A stretch of 64,000 bases of DNA from Muscardinus avellanarius (GCA_963383645.1 OY726567.1:72500947-72564946), one strand, 5' to 3'. Counted from the first letter of the stretch, positions 32,101-41,615 are shown. Translations and numbers: made by a program. The notes: a model not told the origin generated them from the sequence alone.

Positions 32101-32460
32101 TGTATGTGTGTGTGTGTGGGGGGGGGGTACTGGGGATGGAACCCAATGGCATTCTACATCTGAGCTATACCCCCAGCCCTATTTTTTGTTCTTTATTTTG
32201 AAAAAGGGTCTCACTGAGTTGCAAAGGCTGGCTGCGAACCACAATCCTCCTTGTCTCAGCCTCCCAAATGTTGGGATTACAAATGTGTACCCCCACACCC
32301 GGCTAGGGGATTACTGGGGATAGAACCCAGAGGTGTTCTACCTTTCAGGTTTTTTTAAAATTTTCAAACTGGGTCTTGCTAAATTGCTGAGGCTGGCATC
32401 AAACCTGCAATCCTCCTGTCTCAGCCTCCCAAGTACAGGCATGCACCTCCGTGGCCAGCT
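32101..32460 (-). mobile_element. two consecutive minus-strand SINEs
   Basis: A (TG)n/poly-G tail (32101-32127) leads into a type C copy (to 32304). A second, shortened copy at 32309-32460 ends CTCCGTGGCCAGCT. Confidence 0.86.
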
Positions 32461-32469
32461 TGAAACAGT

Positions 32470-32592
32470 ATTTGTATACCTGTTTTACACACATGGCGTT
32501 GCTGAAGCTCCAGCTGTGGGTGGTAGAGCTGGGATGGTGAGGTGTTGCCTGGCTCCAAGTCCACAGATCTTTCCAGCAGAACATCTTAGCTC
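32470..32592 (+). mobile_element. MIR fragment
   Basis: CTGTGGGTGGTAGAGCTGGGATGGTGAGG, then GGCTCCAAGTCCACAGATCTTTCC, matches the MIR 3' half. Confidence 0.55.
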
Positions 32593-32849
32593 TTAGCGAT
32601 GAGGGGCATACCAGGGTTAGTGGCGACTGTAACAGTAAAGTCCTGGCAGGAGTTGCCCTTGACACCCTCAGGGTGTGTGAAGTTTGGGGAACAGGGCAAG
32701 GGGGTGGGAACCTCCACCCCTGCTGCTGTCATATGTGTGTAAAGACTGTGCCTTCCTGGGTTGAAGAGGGACAAGAGGGAGATTGCGTGCCTAGCACAGG
32801 AACCATCCAGGGCAGCCAGCCCCTTTTTGGGGGGTGAGGATGGAATTTG

Positions 32850-33180
32850 CACTTCTGTGAAGAGCATCATAATGGCTGCAGGAGCCAGAGCATTCTGGTG
32901 AAGCAATCATCCCCGTGAGAGCTGAGGCAGGAAGACGGAGCAAATGGCAAGCAAGCAAGACCAGAGTTTTTATTACCCCCTGGCTCTGGGCCCCAGACAC
33001 CCATTACACACAGTTGACAGTGAACATTATAGTCTCTGAGTCCCGGAGCCAATCACAGTACCAAAGGTTACCCTCCCGAAAATAGTCACCCATTAAAACC
33101 ACGGGTCCAGACAGCGGGCCCCTCCAGGGGAATATGGGACATGTGTGGGGTGTGTCCTTTGCACATAGCATGTGCTAGCC
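32850..33180 (-). mobile_element. possible LTR, antisense, boundaries unclear
   Basis: Read on the minus strand it has a U3-like part, an AATAAA at about 32969-32974, then CTCTGGTCTTGCTTGCTTGC, an R/U5-like start. I could not find terminal TG..CA with a target duplication, so it stays a candidate. Confidence 0.35.
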
Positions 33181-33237
33181 GTGCTCTTCATGTGTGGCCC
33201 CACCTAGATACAGAGGCTGGCACCTGAGAATCTGCTC

Positions 33238-33325
33238 CTTTAGGGCTGCAGCTCAGTGGTAGAACACTTGCCTGGCACACATGACGCCCTGGGTTCAATT
33301 CCCAGCACCACAAAACCAACAGAAA
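33238..33325 (+). mobile_element. ID monomer SINE
   Basis: GGGCTGCAGCTCAGTGGTAG to TTCAATTCCCAGCACCACAA. No B1 half. It retains the longer spacer (ACTTGCCTGGCACACATGAC) of the tRNA-like ID unit. Confidence 0.87.
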
Positions 33326-33351
33326 CCAAACAGTAGTAGAAGAGCGTTTTT

Positions 33352-33759
33352 TGTGGGGAACCATCAAGGTTTTCCCCTTACCTTTACTAAAAGAATACTT
33401 CTGACTGTCCTTGACTCAGATGACTGTCCTTTGCCCAGAGTCAACAAGGTTTCATGGAGGGTTCAAAGTCATTAAGGTCTGAGAGAAGATTAGGTTCGTG
33501 TTGTTCGTGATGGCACGAGGGTATTGATCGACCTGCCCGTGTGCACTTTGGATTTGTCATTATTGTATTCAGGTGTAACCTGAAGCGAGAAAACTGTATA
33601 AATACCACAAAAGAAATAAACCCGGGATTGGCCAATAGAGATATCGACCCAGGAGCAGACTGGCGATCCGCCCATGCTTGAATCGAATACTTTGAATTGA
33701 ATTCTTTAATCCTCACTCCTCTCTTTCAGAACCCGTATTTTTGCCGGCTGGCTCCGGCA
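33352..33759 (+). mobile_element. solo LTR, 408 bp, betaretrovirus-like (ERV2/ERVK), perfect 6-bp duplication
   Basis: It starts TGTGGGGAACC and ends GGCTCCGGCA. GTTTTT lies on both sides (33346-33351 and 33760-33765). TATAAATA is at 33597-33604 and AATAAA at 33615-33620. A poly-A signal this close to the TATA box fits the short R region of betaretroviruses. A 6-bp duplication fits the same class. No internal viral sequence is present. Confidence 0.75.
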
Positions 33760-33765
33760 GTTTTT

Positions 33766-34469
33766 AAGGGGTTTCTTCAAAAGTTGTCTTTCCCTTTTCT
33801 TTCTGCTCCCTGATTTCAATCAATGCAGATATGTTCTAGACCAATGGGCAGTGTGGCCACAGAGGCCAAGGGGTTCATCTACAGGGCAGATTTCCTGAGT
33901 GTCTGCGGTAATGCCATTGATCCTTGTGATCCCCTTATAAGATGGTGATTACAGGTAGGGAAACTGAGGCTGAGCCGGCCTCAACAAGGAAGCCCCCCCC
34001 CCCAGTTGGCCAAGGGGCTGTCATTTGCACCCACATCTGGGTAGTACAGCAAAGGCAGTAAGAGTTGTATCTTGTTTTCTCTCTATGCCCAACGGAATGG
34101 CCAATGCTGAACACAACTAGTTTTAACACCCGATTCCACAAGAGAAATATCTGTGGAAGCTCAAGGGTTGCCATGCCTGTCCAAGGCCACAGAGCCACTA
34201 CAGCCCCAGATCCAAAAGATGAACGCTGGCCCTGCCGCCTCTTCCCTGGACGGTGGTGTGCACATCTGACTGCAAGATCTGACTGTGAGACAGTAGGAAT
34301 CAGCATGCTGAGTCTGTCGGGGGGGTGATGGAGTTCTGACCAATGGGGTCTAGCCCCATCCTGATGACCAGGGGCACCTGTTCTTCATGGCAAAGAAAAC
34401 CAAGGGCAGTTTTTAGAACAGGTTGGAGGACATGCCCTTTTCCAACATTTGACCCCCCCCCCCTTCTGT
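33766..34469. other. unique sequence with two MIR-like scraps
   Basis: GGTAGGGAAACTGAGGCTGAG at about 33955 and TGTCCAAGGCCACAGAGCCA at about 34177 look like parts of MIR. Pure C runs occur at 33994 and 34453. No gene. Confidence 0.4.
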
Positions 34470-34912
34470 GTGTGTGATAGGATTGAACTCAGGGGCATTC
34501 TACCTCCAAGCTACAGCCTCAGCTCTATTTTACTTTATTTTATTTTATTTTATTTTATTTTGCAGGTCTGGGGATGGAACTCAGGGGCATTCAACCTCCG
34601 AACTACAGCCCCTGCCCTATTTTTTATTCTTTATTTTGAAACTGGGTCTCACTGAGTTGTGGAGGGCCTCACTAAGTAGCTGAGGCTGTCCATGAACCAT
34701 GATCCTCCGGGTCTCAGCCTCCCGAATGCTGAGATTACAAATGTGCACCACCACGCCCGACTGGCCCTATTTTATTTTTTAATTTCAAAACAGGCTCTCA
34801 CTAGGTTGCTGAGGGTCTTGCTAAGTTGCTGAGGTGGGCTTCAAACCTGCAATCTTCCTGTCTTAGCCTCCCAAGTCCTGGGATTACAGGTGTGCACCAC
34901 CACACCCGGTTA
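34470..34912 (-). mobile_element. nested SINEs: type C copy in the linker of an older copy
   Basis: Old ID half (34480-34535), (TTTTA)n, full type C copy (34560-34762), then old B1 half (34763-34912). CTATTTTA-type text flanks the inner copy on both sides. Confidence 0.86.
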
Positions 34913-35407
34913 GCATTTGATACTCTTAATTATCATCATCTGAAAATCAGGAGTTGATTCGGCCTTTCATACGCAGTGTGCTATAAACCTGCAATCACAG
35001 GAGCCTCTTCATCTCCCACCCTGCCCCACCACTCTAAACCACAGACACACACACACCCCTTCTGTCCGAGGAAGAAGGGTTTCGTGGGAAGGTGGGGGAC
35101 ACGACATGGGAAGGTGGAGAAGGAAGCCCAGCATCGCCTTTCCCCTGCAGCCTCCGCCTGTGCTGACTCCTGGCCCCCAGCCCTACAGATCCGGCTCTCC
35201 CCTCCATCTTCTCCCTGCTCTGAGCTCCTTCCCATCACGGGTGTGTCTCAGCCACACTCCGATCAGGACCTGTGCAGTGGGGGCTCCTGAAGCCAGGACC
35301 ATTCCTGCCCTGTGCGCCCCTCAGCACTGAATACAAATCACCTGAATAGTGGCCACAGGGAGACTCAAACATGCATCTCCTTCAGGGGGATTAGGGCTCA
35401 GGGTCAT
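34913..35407. other. unique sequence
   Basis: GC-moderate. Frames at 34976-35330 have no recognisable domain. Confidence 0.4.
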
Positions 35408-35622
35408 GTTTATTTTTTTTGTGGTACTGGGTGTGGAACTCAGAGGCTTTCTACCTCTGGGCTATACTCCCAGCCCTATTTAATATTTTTTATTTGGAAA
35501 CGGTCTCACTAAGTTACCGAGAGCCTCACTAAGTAGCTGGGGCTGGCTTCGAACCTGTGCGATCCTTCTGTCTCAGCCTCCCAAGCACAGGGATTACAAG
35601 GGTTCTCCACCACACCCGGCAT
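35408..35622 (-). mobile_element. B1-dID SINE, type M
   Basis: GGCTTTCTACCTCTGGGCTA, TTTGGAAACGGTCTCACTAAG and an end at CACCACACCCGGCA. Confidence 0.9.
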
Positions 35623-35647
35623 CAAGGTCACCTTTTAATTTACACTA

Positions 35648-35716
35648 AGAGCTGGGCTGGTGGCACAAGCCTTTAATCCCAGTACCTGGGGAGCTCAGAC
35701 CGGAGGATGGCAGGGG
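35648..35716 (+). mobile_element. B1 5' fragment of SINE
   Basis: GAGCTGGGCTGGTGGCACAA to GACCGGAGGATGGCAGG, then unrelated G-rich sequence. Confidence 0.7.
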
Positions 35717-36349
35717 CTGGGGGGGTGGGGGGGCTGGGAGCTGTTGTTTACAGGGGACAGGTGGATGGTGGGGGTGCTGGAGGCACACAACAGATGTGCT
35801 TAATGTCGCTGGACCAGATACTTCAAAGCGGTCAAAATTGTTATTTGGATGTCATGTATATTTTGCCTTACTTTTTTTTCTTTTTAATCATGTCGCGGAT
35901 CGTTCTTGTGCAGCCTGAGGACCCCTCGGAGAGGTGAGATCAGAGCCTGCCTTTCTGATTCCGCCTATTAACAACTCCACAGGTGCAGCCCGTTTCTCTG
36001 GGATGTGGTAAGGCGGAGCAGGCCTGCTGGCTTTGCCCTCCCAGCGCCTCGCAGCGGCTGGCCCAGGTGGAACTATCTCCTCTTTACAGATGCCTCGGGG
36101 CTGGTGACAGCTGGGCAAAGCACAGCGGGGGAGAACCGCTGCTAGATTTCCGTCCCCGCATTAATTCGCGGCTCCCGGGATTTCCGGTGCACATTCTGCG
36201 CGGGTAGGCATTAAATAAACGTTGAGTGACAGACCAACCCCCTCCCCCCCACCTCCCCTTCCTGGTAGGTTGATAACCTTATACCTTCGAGAGAAGTCAG
36301 AAGTGTCAGGAGAAACAAAAAAAGTGAACTACAAATCAGAGGCTTTGAG
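35717..36349. other. flank of the CpG island; ATG followed by splice-donor-like site
   Basis: G-rich GGGGTGGGGGGGCTGG at 35722. An ATG at 35889 opens 15 codons that end at GAG-AG/GTGAGA (about 35934), a good donor sequence, but no supporting promoter is seen. CpG density rises from about 36130. Confidence 0.3.
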
Positions 36350-37250
36350 AGCAGGCTGGGCGCGCAGAGGCCGGCTTGGTCCTGGGCGGCCCTCTGCTGA
36401 GGCTGTGCGCAGCTTAGGCTACCGCCCCGTGCACATCCTCGGGGCGACCTGGCTGAAGGCTGCTCCTGGCAGCCTCAGTCTGTGTCCTGGTGACTCCCTC
36501 CAAAGGTGCTCAGCAGCCCCGAGGGCGTGGGAAGCCCTGCCTGCAGCTCTCTGCACAGAGCTCCGGAGCTCCCGGGTTACCTGGCCTGGGGAGTCTGGGG
36601 AGCTGCCTCCAGGCCGCCTGCCGAGGGAGGTCGCCCTCGCTGCCCGGGCCGCGTGGGCCCCACCTCCCCCAGCTTCTGAGTCAGGCTGGCTGTCTGCCAG
36701 CTTCCGGCCTTTCAGGTGTCTCCAAGGCTCACTTCTCCCTCTGGGGCAGGTGCACCCGGCGCCCTGGCGGCCGCTTCCTCCAGGCCCCCCATCTGTCTCC
36801 TTCCTCTCTGAGGATCTGGGGGACTTGGCCAGGAAGACACTCAGGACGAGACGGAGAGGCGGCGTGGGGACGCCAGGGGCCTGGGAGGGACCGTGGGAGT
36901 GTAACGCGGGATGGGGAGCCCCTTTCATCGCCGGGCTCCGACCCGACGGCGGCGCCAAAGCCCGGACCCCCGCCACGCCGCGTCCCCTCCGCAGAACGCC
37001 CGGCCCCGCCGCGCCTACCTGGGGCGCTCATGCTCCGCGGGCCTCCTCCGCGCAGGCCGCCGGCTGCCGCCCGCGCCGTCCGAGGGGCGCCCGGGCTGGG
37101 GGCTGCGGGCCGGCCTGGAGGGGCTGGCGCGGCCCGGGCAGGAGTCCGGAGGCCGGAGGAGGCGAAGCTAGCCAAAAGAAGAGAAAGTGTGTCATAGGCT
37201 GGGAGGGGCGGGGTAGCGAAATGCAAAACCCGACAGGAAATGAGACTTAA
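36350..37250 (-). promoter_or_regulatory. CpG island, probable promoter
   Basis: This is the only long CpG-dense segment in the window, densest at 36840-37170 (for example CGACGGCGGCGCC and CGCGCCGTCCGAGGGGCGCC). A GC box GGGGCGGGG lies at about 37205-37213. On the minus strand it is preceded by ATTTCCTGTC (ETS-like) and TTTGCATTTC (octamer-like). Together these suggest minus-strand initiation near 37180. No TATA box is seen. The island is free of SINEs. A second GGGGCGGGG lies at about 37301. Confidence 0.6.
37019..37031 (-). other. candidate first coding exon end (ATG plus 13 nt to a donor)
   Basis: The minus strand reads GCGGAGCATGAGCGCCCCAG then GTAGGC. A at -3 supports initiation, and CAG/GTAGG is a good donor. 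It would encode Met-Ser-Ala-Pro with a phase-1 intron. No matching downstream exon was found at lower coordinates. The upstream frame on this strand is open but this is expected of GC-rich DNA. Confidence 0.25.
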
Positions 37251-37504
37251 AAAAAAATGCGAAAGGTTAGAAAAAAAAAGAGAGACAAGGAAGAGGGGGA
37301 GGGGCGGGGTTCTGGTCCAGGGCTCCGGAGGCAGGGGGAGGCCCGTAGGGCGGGCTCTGGGGCCGGGCCACCTGCCCCAGAACCCTGAGAACCCGGGGTC
37401 CAGGTGTGACCGTGGAAGGGTCCCTGTCTAAGCTCTCCAGGGGGCAGGGGGCTCCTACAGGGGTCCAGGCAGGTCCTGTTGGAGGAAGCAGGTCCTCAGG
37501 AAAT

Positions 37505-37696
37505 CCCAAGCAGGGCGCGGGTGGCGAATTTGTAAATCCAGTGCTTGAGAGGCTGAGACAGGAGGATCGCACAGGTTTGAAGCCACCCTTAGTGAAGCAC
37601 TCAGCAACTTAGTGAGACCCCGTTTCCAAATAAAACAAAAAATAGGTCTAGGGGTATAGCCCGAAGGTAGAAAACCCCTGGGTTTCACCCCCAGAA

Positions 37697-37737
<41 letters not shown>
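37505..37737 (+). mobile_element. B1-dID SINE, type M-like, with (CA)n tail
   Basis: GGCGCGGGTGGCGAATTTGT start, TAGGTCTAGGGGTATAGCCC ID half, CCAGAACCACACACA end and (CA)n at 37695-37736. Confidence 0.88.
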
Positions 37738-38011
37738 AGAACCCGCATCGCAGTGGAGGTGTGGGGTTCACTAGGGAGTGGGAAGCTGGAGAATCCTGCA
37801 GCCAGTCACCCCCAGGCCCTTCCCTACCTAAACCTGGAAGCTTCTAGGGGCTTGCTTGGGGGCTGGTGGTCAGCAGCCCTTCAGGGGCCTCTCTCAGTCC
37901 TCCTGGATACTTCCTGGTGCCAGCTACCTTGGCTCCACAGGCACCTGGTTTCTGCCTCAAGAGTCCTGGTGAGCAGTGCTTGTTGGAAAAAGTCCCTCAT
38001 CTCCTTTTTTT

Positions 38012-38180
38012 GTTGTTTTTTTGGTGCTGGGGATTGAGCTCAGGGGAGTTCTGCCTTGGAGCTACTCCCCCAGCTCTATTACACTTTAAATTTAGAAACA
38101 GGGTCTGGCTAAGTTGCGGAGGCTGGCCATCAACCTAGATCCTCCTGTCTCCACCTCTCAGGTCCCGGGATTACTGGTGC
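38012..38180 (-). mobile_element. B1-dID SINE, type A, truncated at B1 end
   Basis: GGTGCTGGGGATTGAGCTCA to CCCGGGATTACTGGTGCTC. The last 20 or so bases are lost. Confidence 0.83.
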
Positions 38181-38293
38181 TCTTTAAATACTTTAGCCCA
38201 AAGGTTATGGAGATGCCTCCTCGCCCCTGGGGTGTTCAGCTCTCGAGCTGCTCTTGAGGTTTTACCTGCATTGTGCATCCAAACCCCTGGATG

Positions 38294-38372
38294 AGGGTTG
38301 GGGATGCAGCTCACTGGCAGAGCGCTTGCCTACCATGCGCAAGGACCTGGGCTCCATCCCAGCACTGCAATT
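38294..38372 (+). mobile_element. ID monomer SINE
   Basis: GGTTGGGGATGCAGCTCACT, then AGCGCTTGCCTACCATGCGC and GGGCTCCATCCCAGCACTGC. It retains good A- and B-box-like stretches. Confidence 0.87.
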
Positions 38373-38603
38373 TTTTTTTTTTTTTTTTTTTTTTTAGGAA
38401 TTGGGGATTGAACCCAGGGACATTTTCTACATCTCTATATAGAGCTACATCCCTAGCCCTATTTTTTATTCTTTATTTTGAAACAGTCTCACTGAGTTGC
38501 AGAGGGCCTCACTAAGTAGCTGAGGCTGGCTGCAAACCTGCGATCCTCCTATCTCAGCTTCCCAAGTACTGAGATCACAAGCGTGTGCCACCTGGCCCAA
38601 CTA
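38373..38603 (-). mobile_element. B1-dID SINE, type C, tail to tail with the ID monomer
   Basis: The long T run (38371-38395) is its A tail in antisense. GGGGATTGAACCCAGGGACA to GTGTGCCACCTGGCCCAACT. Confidence 0.88.
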
Positions 38604-38629
38604 ATAATAAAAATTAAAAATGCATCCAG

Positions 38630-38690
38630 AAGCAGGGTGTGGTGGCGCACGCCTGTAATCCCAGCCTTTGGGAGGCTGAGACAGGAGAGC
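38630..38690 (+). mobile_element. B1 5' fragment of SINE
   Basis: AGCAGGGTGTGGTGGCGCAC to GAGGCTGAGACAGGA, where the unrecognised repeat begins. Confidence 0.75.
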
Positions 38691-38797
38691 TCTGGCTTCC
38701 CTCAATCAAGGCCTGAAAGGTAGGCATGCAGTAAAACACAACAAAACCTGCCTCTGGAGGTGTGAAAGTGGCCAAGCACACACATTCTGGATAGAGT
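38684..38797 (+). repeat. copy 1 of an unrecognised ~110-bp repeat
   Basis: It starts GGAGAGCTCTGGCTTCCCTC, passes TCAAGGCCTGAAAGG and AAAACACAACAAAACCTGCC, and ends ACACATTCTGG. It is clearly related to 40925-41036. I do not recognise the family. Confidence 0.7.
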
Positions 38798-39206
38798 TTG
38801 ACAATTTTCACGAAGTGAATACAACCATGCAACCCACGCCCACATTATGTTCCATCAAAATACGAAACTTCTTGTGTCCCCAGGAATCCCCCTTGTACCC
38901 CCTTCCAGTCACTACCCCACCAGGGCAACAGCCTTCTGACCTCCGACAGCACAGATCAGTTTTGCCTGTTTTTTCTTTTCTTTCGTGTTTCTGGAGATTG
39001 AACTCCAGGGCTTTTTACCTTCAAACTACACCTCCAACCTTATTTTTTATTTTGAAACAAACAGGGTTTCATTAAACTGCCCGGAGCTTTGCCTGTTGAT
39101 GAACTTTAAATAACTGAAAGCCTCTTTCACTCATTGTTATGATTTTGAGATTTATCAATGGGCTTTCATGCAGATATAGTTCATTAAGACATGCCTCCTC
39201 CACCTT
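38797..39206 (-). mobile_element. L1 3' end, antisense, split by a SINE
   Basis: GAATACAACCATGCAACCCA, CCCTTGTACCCCCTTCCAGTC and CAGATCAGTTTTGCCTGTTT lie before the SINE. TGATGAACTTTAAATAACTG and GAGATTTATCAATGGGCTTTC lie after it. The order is L1 3' end reversed. Confidence 0.65.
38972..39088 (-). mobile_element. SINE fragment, ID half and linker
   Basis: TTTCTGGAGATTGAACTCCA to CAAACAGGGTTTCATTAAAC. The B1 half is lost. GTTTTGCCTGTT/CTTTGCCTGTT flanks suggest the target duplication. Confidence 0.75.
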
Positions 39207-39446
39207 TTTAAAGTTATTTATTTATTTGTTTATTTATTATTTTGCAGTACCGGGGTGGAACCCAAGGGTATTCTACCTCCGAGTTACACCCCTAGCCCTA
39301 TTTTTTTATTCTTTATTTTGAAACAGGGTGTCACTGAGTTGCAGAAGGCCTCACTAACTTAGCTGAGGCTGTCCTTGAACTGTGATCCTCCTGTCTCAGC
39401 CTCACAAATGCTGGGATTACAAGCATGTGCCACCACGCCAGGCTCT
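39207..39446 (-). mobile_element. B1-dID SINE, type C
   Basis: An (ATTT)n tail, then GCAGTACCGGGGTGGAACCC and a B1 half ending CCACCACGCCAGGCT. Confidence 0.89.
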
Positions 39447-39664
39447 TATTAAGCATTTTTTTTTTTTTTTTTTGGTACTGGGGTTCCTGGAAGCCCTTCT
39501 ACCTCCGGGCTACACTGCCAGACCTATTTCATATTTTTATTTGGAAACAGGGTCTCTTAAGCCAGCGCGGCTGGCTTCGAACCTGTGCGATCCTTCTGTC
39601 TCCATCTCCCAAGTGCGGGGATTACAAACGTGCGCCACCACGCCCGGCCTCTTATTAAGCATTT
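39444..39664 (-). mobile_element. B1-dID SINE, type Y, perfect target duplication
   Basis: CTCTTATTAAGCATTTT is found on both sides (39443-39459 and 39648-39664). The body GGTACTGGGGTTCCTGGAAG is intact. Confidence 0.95.
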
Positions 39665-39732
39665 TAAACATTCAGAAAACTTAGAAAAATTGTATGGTGA
39701 TTTTTTCCATATACTCACTCACCTGATTTTTT

Positions 39733-39941
39733 TTTTTTTTTTTGGTGGTACTGGGGTTCCTAGAAGCCCTTCTACCTCTGGACCTATTTTACTTCTACTT
39801 CTACTCCCAGACCTATTTTATACATTTTTATTTTTGGAAACAGGGTCTCTTAAGCCAGCGTGGCTGGCTTCGAACCTGCGCGATCCTCCTGTCTCTGCCT
39901 CCCAAGTGCGGGGATTACAAGTGTGCGCCACCACGCCCGGC
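39733..39941 (-). mobile_element. B1-dID SINE, type Y, rearranged ID half
   Basis: After CTACCTCTGGACCTATTTTA an extra (CTTCTA)-type stretch precedes a second CCCAGACCTATTTTA. The ID/linker junction is partly duplicated and the GGGCTACA block lost. Confidence 0.9.
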
Positions 39942-40177
39942 TAAAAGGTGAATTTTTTTTTTTTTTTTTTTTTTTTTGGTGGTACTGGGGTTCCTGGAAG
40001 CCCTTCTACCTCCGGGCTACACTCCCAGACCTATTTTTACATTTTCATTTTTGGAAACAGGGTCTCCTGAGCCAGCGCGCGCGGCTGGCTTCGAACCTGC
40101 ACAATCCTCCTGTCTCCGCCTCCCAAGCGCGGGGATTACAAGCGTGCGCCACCATGCCCGGCTAAAAGGTGAAATTT
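39942..40177 (-). mobile_element. B1-dID SINE, type Y, with target duplication
   Basis: AAAAGGTGAATTTT on the left and AAAAGGTGAAATTTT on the right. It is full length with a 23-base T run as its tail. Confidence 0.94.
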
Positions 40178-40184
40178 TGCTGTC

Positions 40185-40381
40185 TGTATTCGTCTTCTTT
40201 TCTGTCACTGGGATCAAAATATCTAAGAAGAATACGTTAGAGGAAGGAAGGTTTTTTTGGACTCATAGTTTCAGAGGTCAGTTTATGGTTGGCTGGCTCT
40301 AACACAGAAACATCATGATGGCAGGGCATAACAAAGGAACGATACTCAGGACATTCAGAAGAGGAGGGAGAGAGAGAGAGA

Positions 40382-40439
<58 letters not shown>

Positions 40440-40690
40440 AGGAACAGATGTCGTCCTGAAGGTCACATACCCCCAGTGACTTACTTCTTCTGGCCACCCC
40501 CACCCACCTACAGTTACCACCTAGTAAATCCACTCAAATTATTAATCTGTCAGTGGATTTACCCACTGAGAAGAATAGAGCCCTGATTCTATTATTTTAC
40601 CTCTAGACATTTTTGCATTGCCAATATATAATATTTCTAAGGGACAGTCTATATCCAAACCACAACACTCTCGGATGAGATGGGTTTTGA
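40185..40690 (-). mobile_element. MaLR-type LTR, antisense, with a long (GA)n
   Basis: GTCACTGGGATCAAAATATC, TTTTTGGACTCATAGTTTCAGAGG, TACAGTTACCACCTAGTAAA, TCAAATTATTAATCTGTCAG and GGGACAGTCTATATCCAAAC share order with the element at 56700-57125. Confidence 0.65.
40367..40439. repeat. (GA)n, 73 bp
   Basis: An almost pure GA run with one GAGGGA interruption at about 40382, lying inside the LTR. Confidence 0.95.
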
Positions 40691-40924
40691 GAACTGTGTA
40701 TACTATGTAACACCCAAACCCTTCTGAAGATGGAGAATTTCCTGGTCCAACACAGCAGCCACCAGCCACATTTATACTGGGTGCTTGACAGGTGGTTGGT
40801 GTGAACAGGAACTGAATTTTTAGTTCCATTTCACTTTAGTTAATCTAAAGTGAAAATTTAATTTTTAAATTTAGGCTAACTAAATCTAAACTTGATTTAG
40901 TTAACCCAAACGTGATTCTGTTTA

Positions 40925-41036
40925 AAGGAGAGCACTGGCTTCCCTCATTCAAGGCCTGAAAGCAGGTATCCGTAAAACACAACAACAAATGCCTGTTGAG
41001 GTGTGGAGGCAGCCATGTGCATGCATTCTGAAGGAC
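40925..41036 (+). repeat. copy 2 of an unrecognised ~110-bp repeat
   Basis: GGAGAGCACTGGCTTCCCTC, TTCAAGGCCTGAAAGC, AAAACACAACAACAAATGCC and GCATGCATTCTGA match copy 1 at 38684. The adjoining sequence to 41110 is AT-rich and not matched. Confidence 0.7.
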
Positions 41037-41129
41037 AGTAATAAGGAAGCTATTGCAAAACTTCCAGGTATATCTGAAGCAATATAAGTATGTCAGTCTA
41101 CTCACAAATTTAAAAAAATCCAAATGCAG

Positions 41130-41131
41130 AA

Positions 41132-41172
<41 letters not shown>

Positions 41173-41615
41173 TGCAGGGGATTGAACCCAGTGGTATTCT
41201 ACCTCTGAATGCGCTCCCAGTCCTTTGTAGCTTTTTTTTTTTTTTTTTTTTTTTTCAGTACTGGGGATGGAACCCAGGGGCATTCTACTCCTGAGCTATA
41301 CTCCAGCCCTGTTTTCTTTTTTTATTCTTTATTTTGAAACAGGGTCTCACTGAGTTGCAAAGGGTCTCACTAAGTAGCTGGAGCTGGCCTTGAACCTCGA
41401 TCCTCCTGTCTCAGCCTCCTGAATGCTGGGATTACAAGTGTGCGCCGCCACGCCCAGTTGCTCCCACTCCTTTTAATATTTTGTTTTGAAACAGGGTCTC
41501 GTGAGGTTGCTGAGAGTTGTGCTAAACTGCTGAGGCTGGTCTGGAACCTGTAATCCTTCTGTCTCAGCTGCCAAGTGCTGAGATTATAAGCATGTGTGGC
41601 ACCACAGCTGGCTGA
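41130..41615 (-). mobile_element. nested SINEs: type C copy inside an older one
   Basis: (TG)n 41135-41171 and old ID half (41172-41232), poly-T and type C copy (41255-41458), then old B1 half (41463-41615). Confidence 0.84.

Noticed and set aside
32101..33000. Frames spanning SINE and MIR sequence as a small gene
   Set aside because: They are composed of repeat-derived sequence with no conserved peptide.
37019..37031. Naming the island's gene VAMP1 from the Met-Ser-Ala-Pro start
   Set aside because: Four residues and a phase-1 donor are not enough, and no VAMP-like second exon was found on the minus strand within the window.
36222..37250. 342-codon plus-strand open frame
   Set aside because: It spans the CpG island, where stop codons are scarce. 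It is rich in Pro, Arg, Gly and Ala with no domain, and an overlapping minus-strand frame is equally open. Treated as chance.
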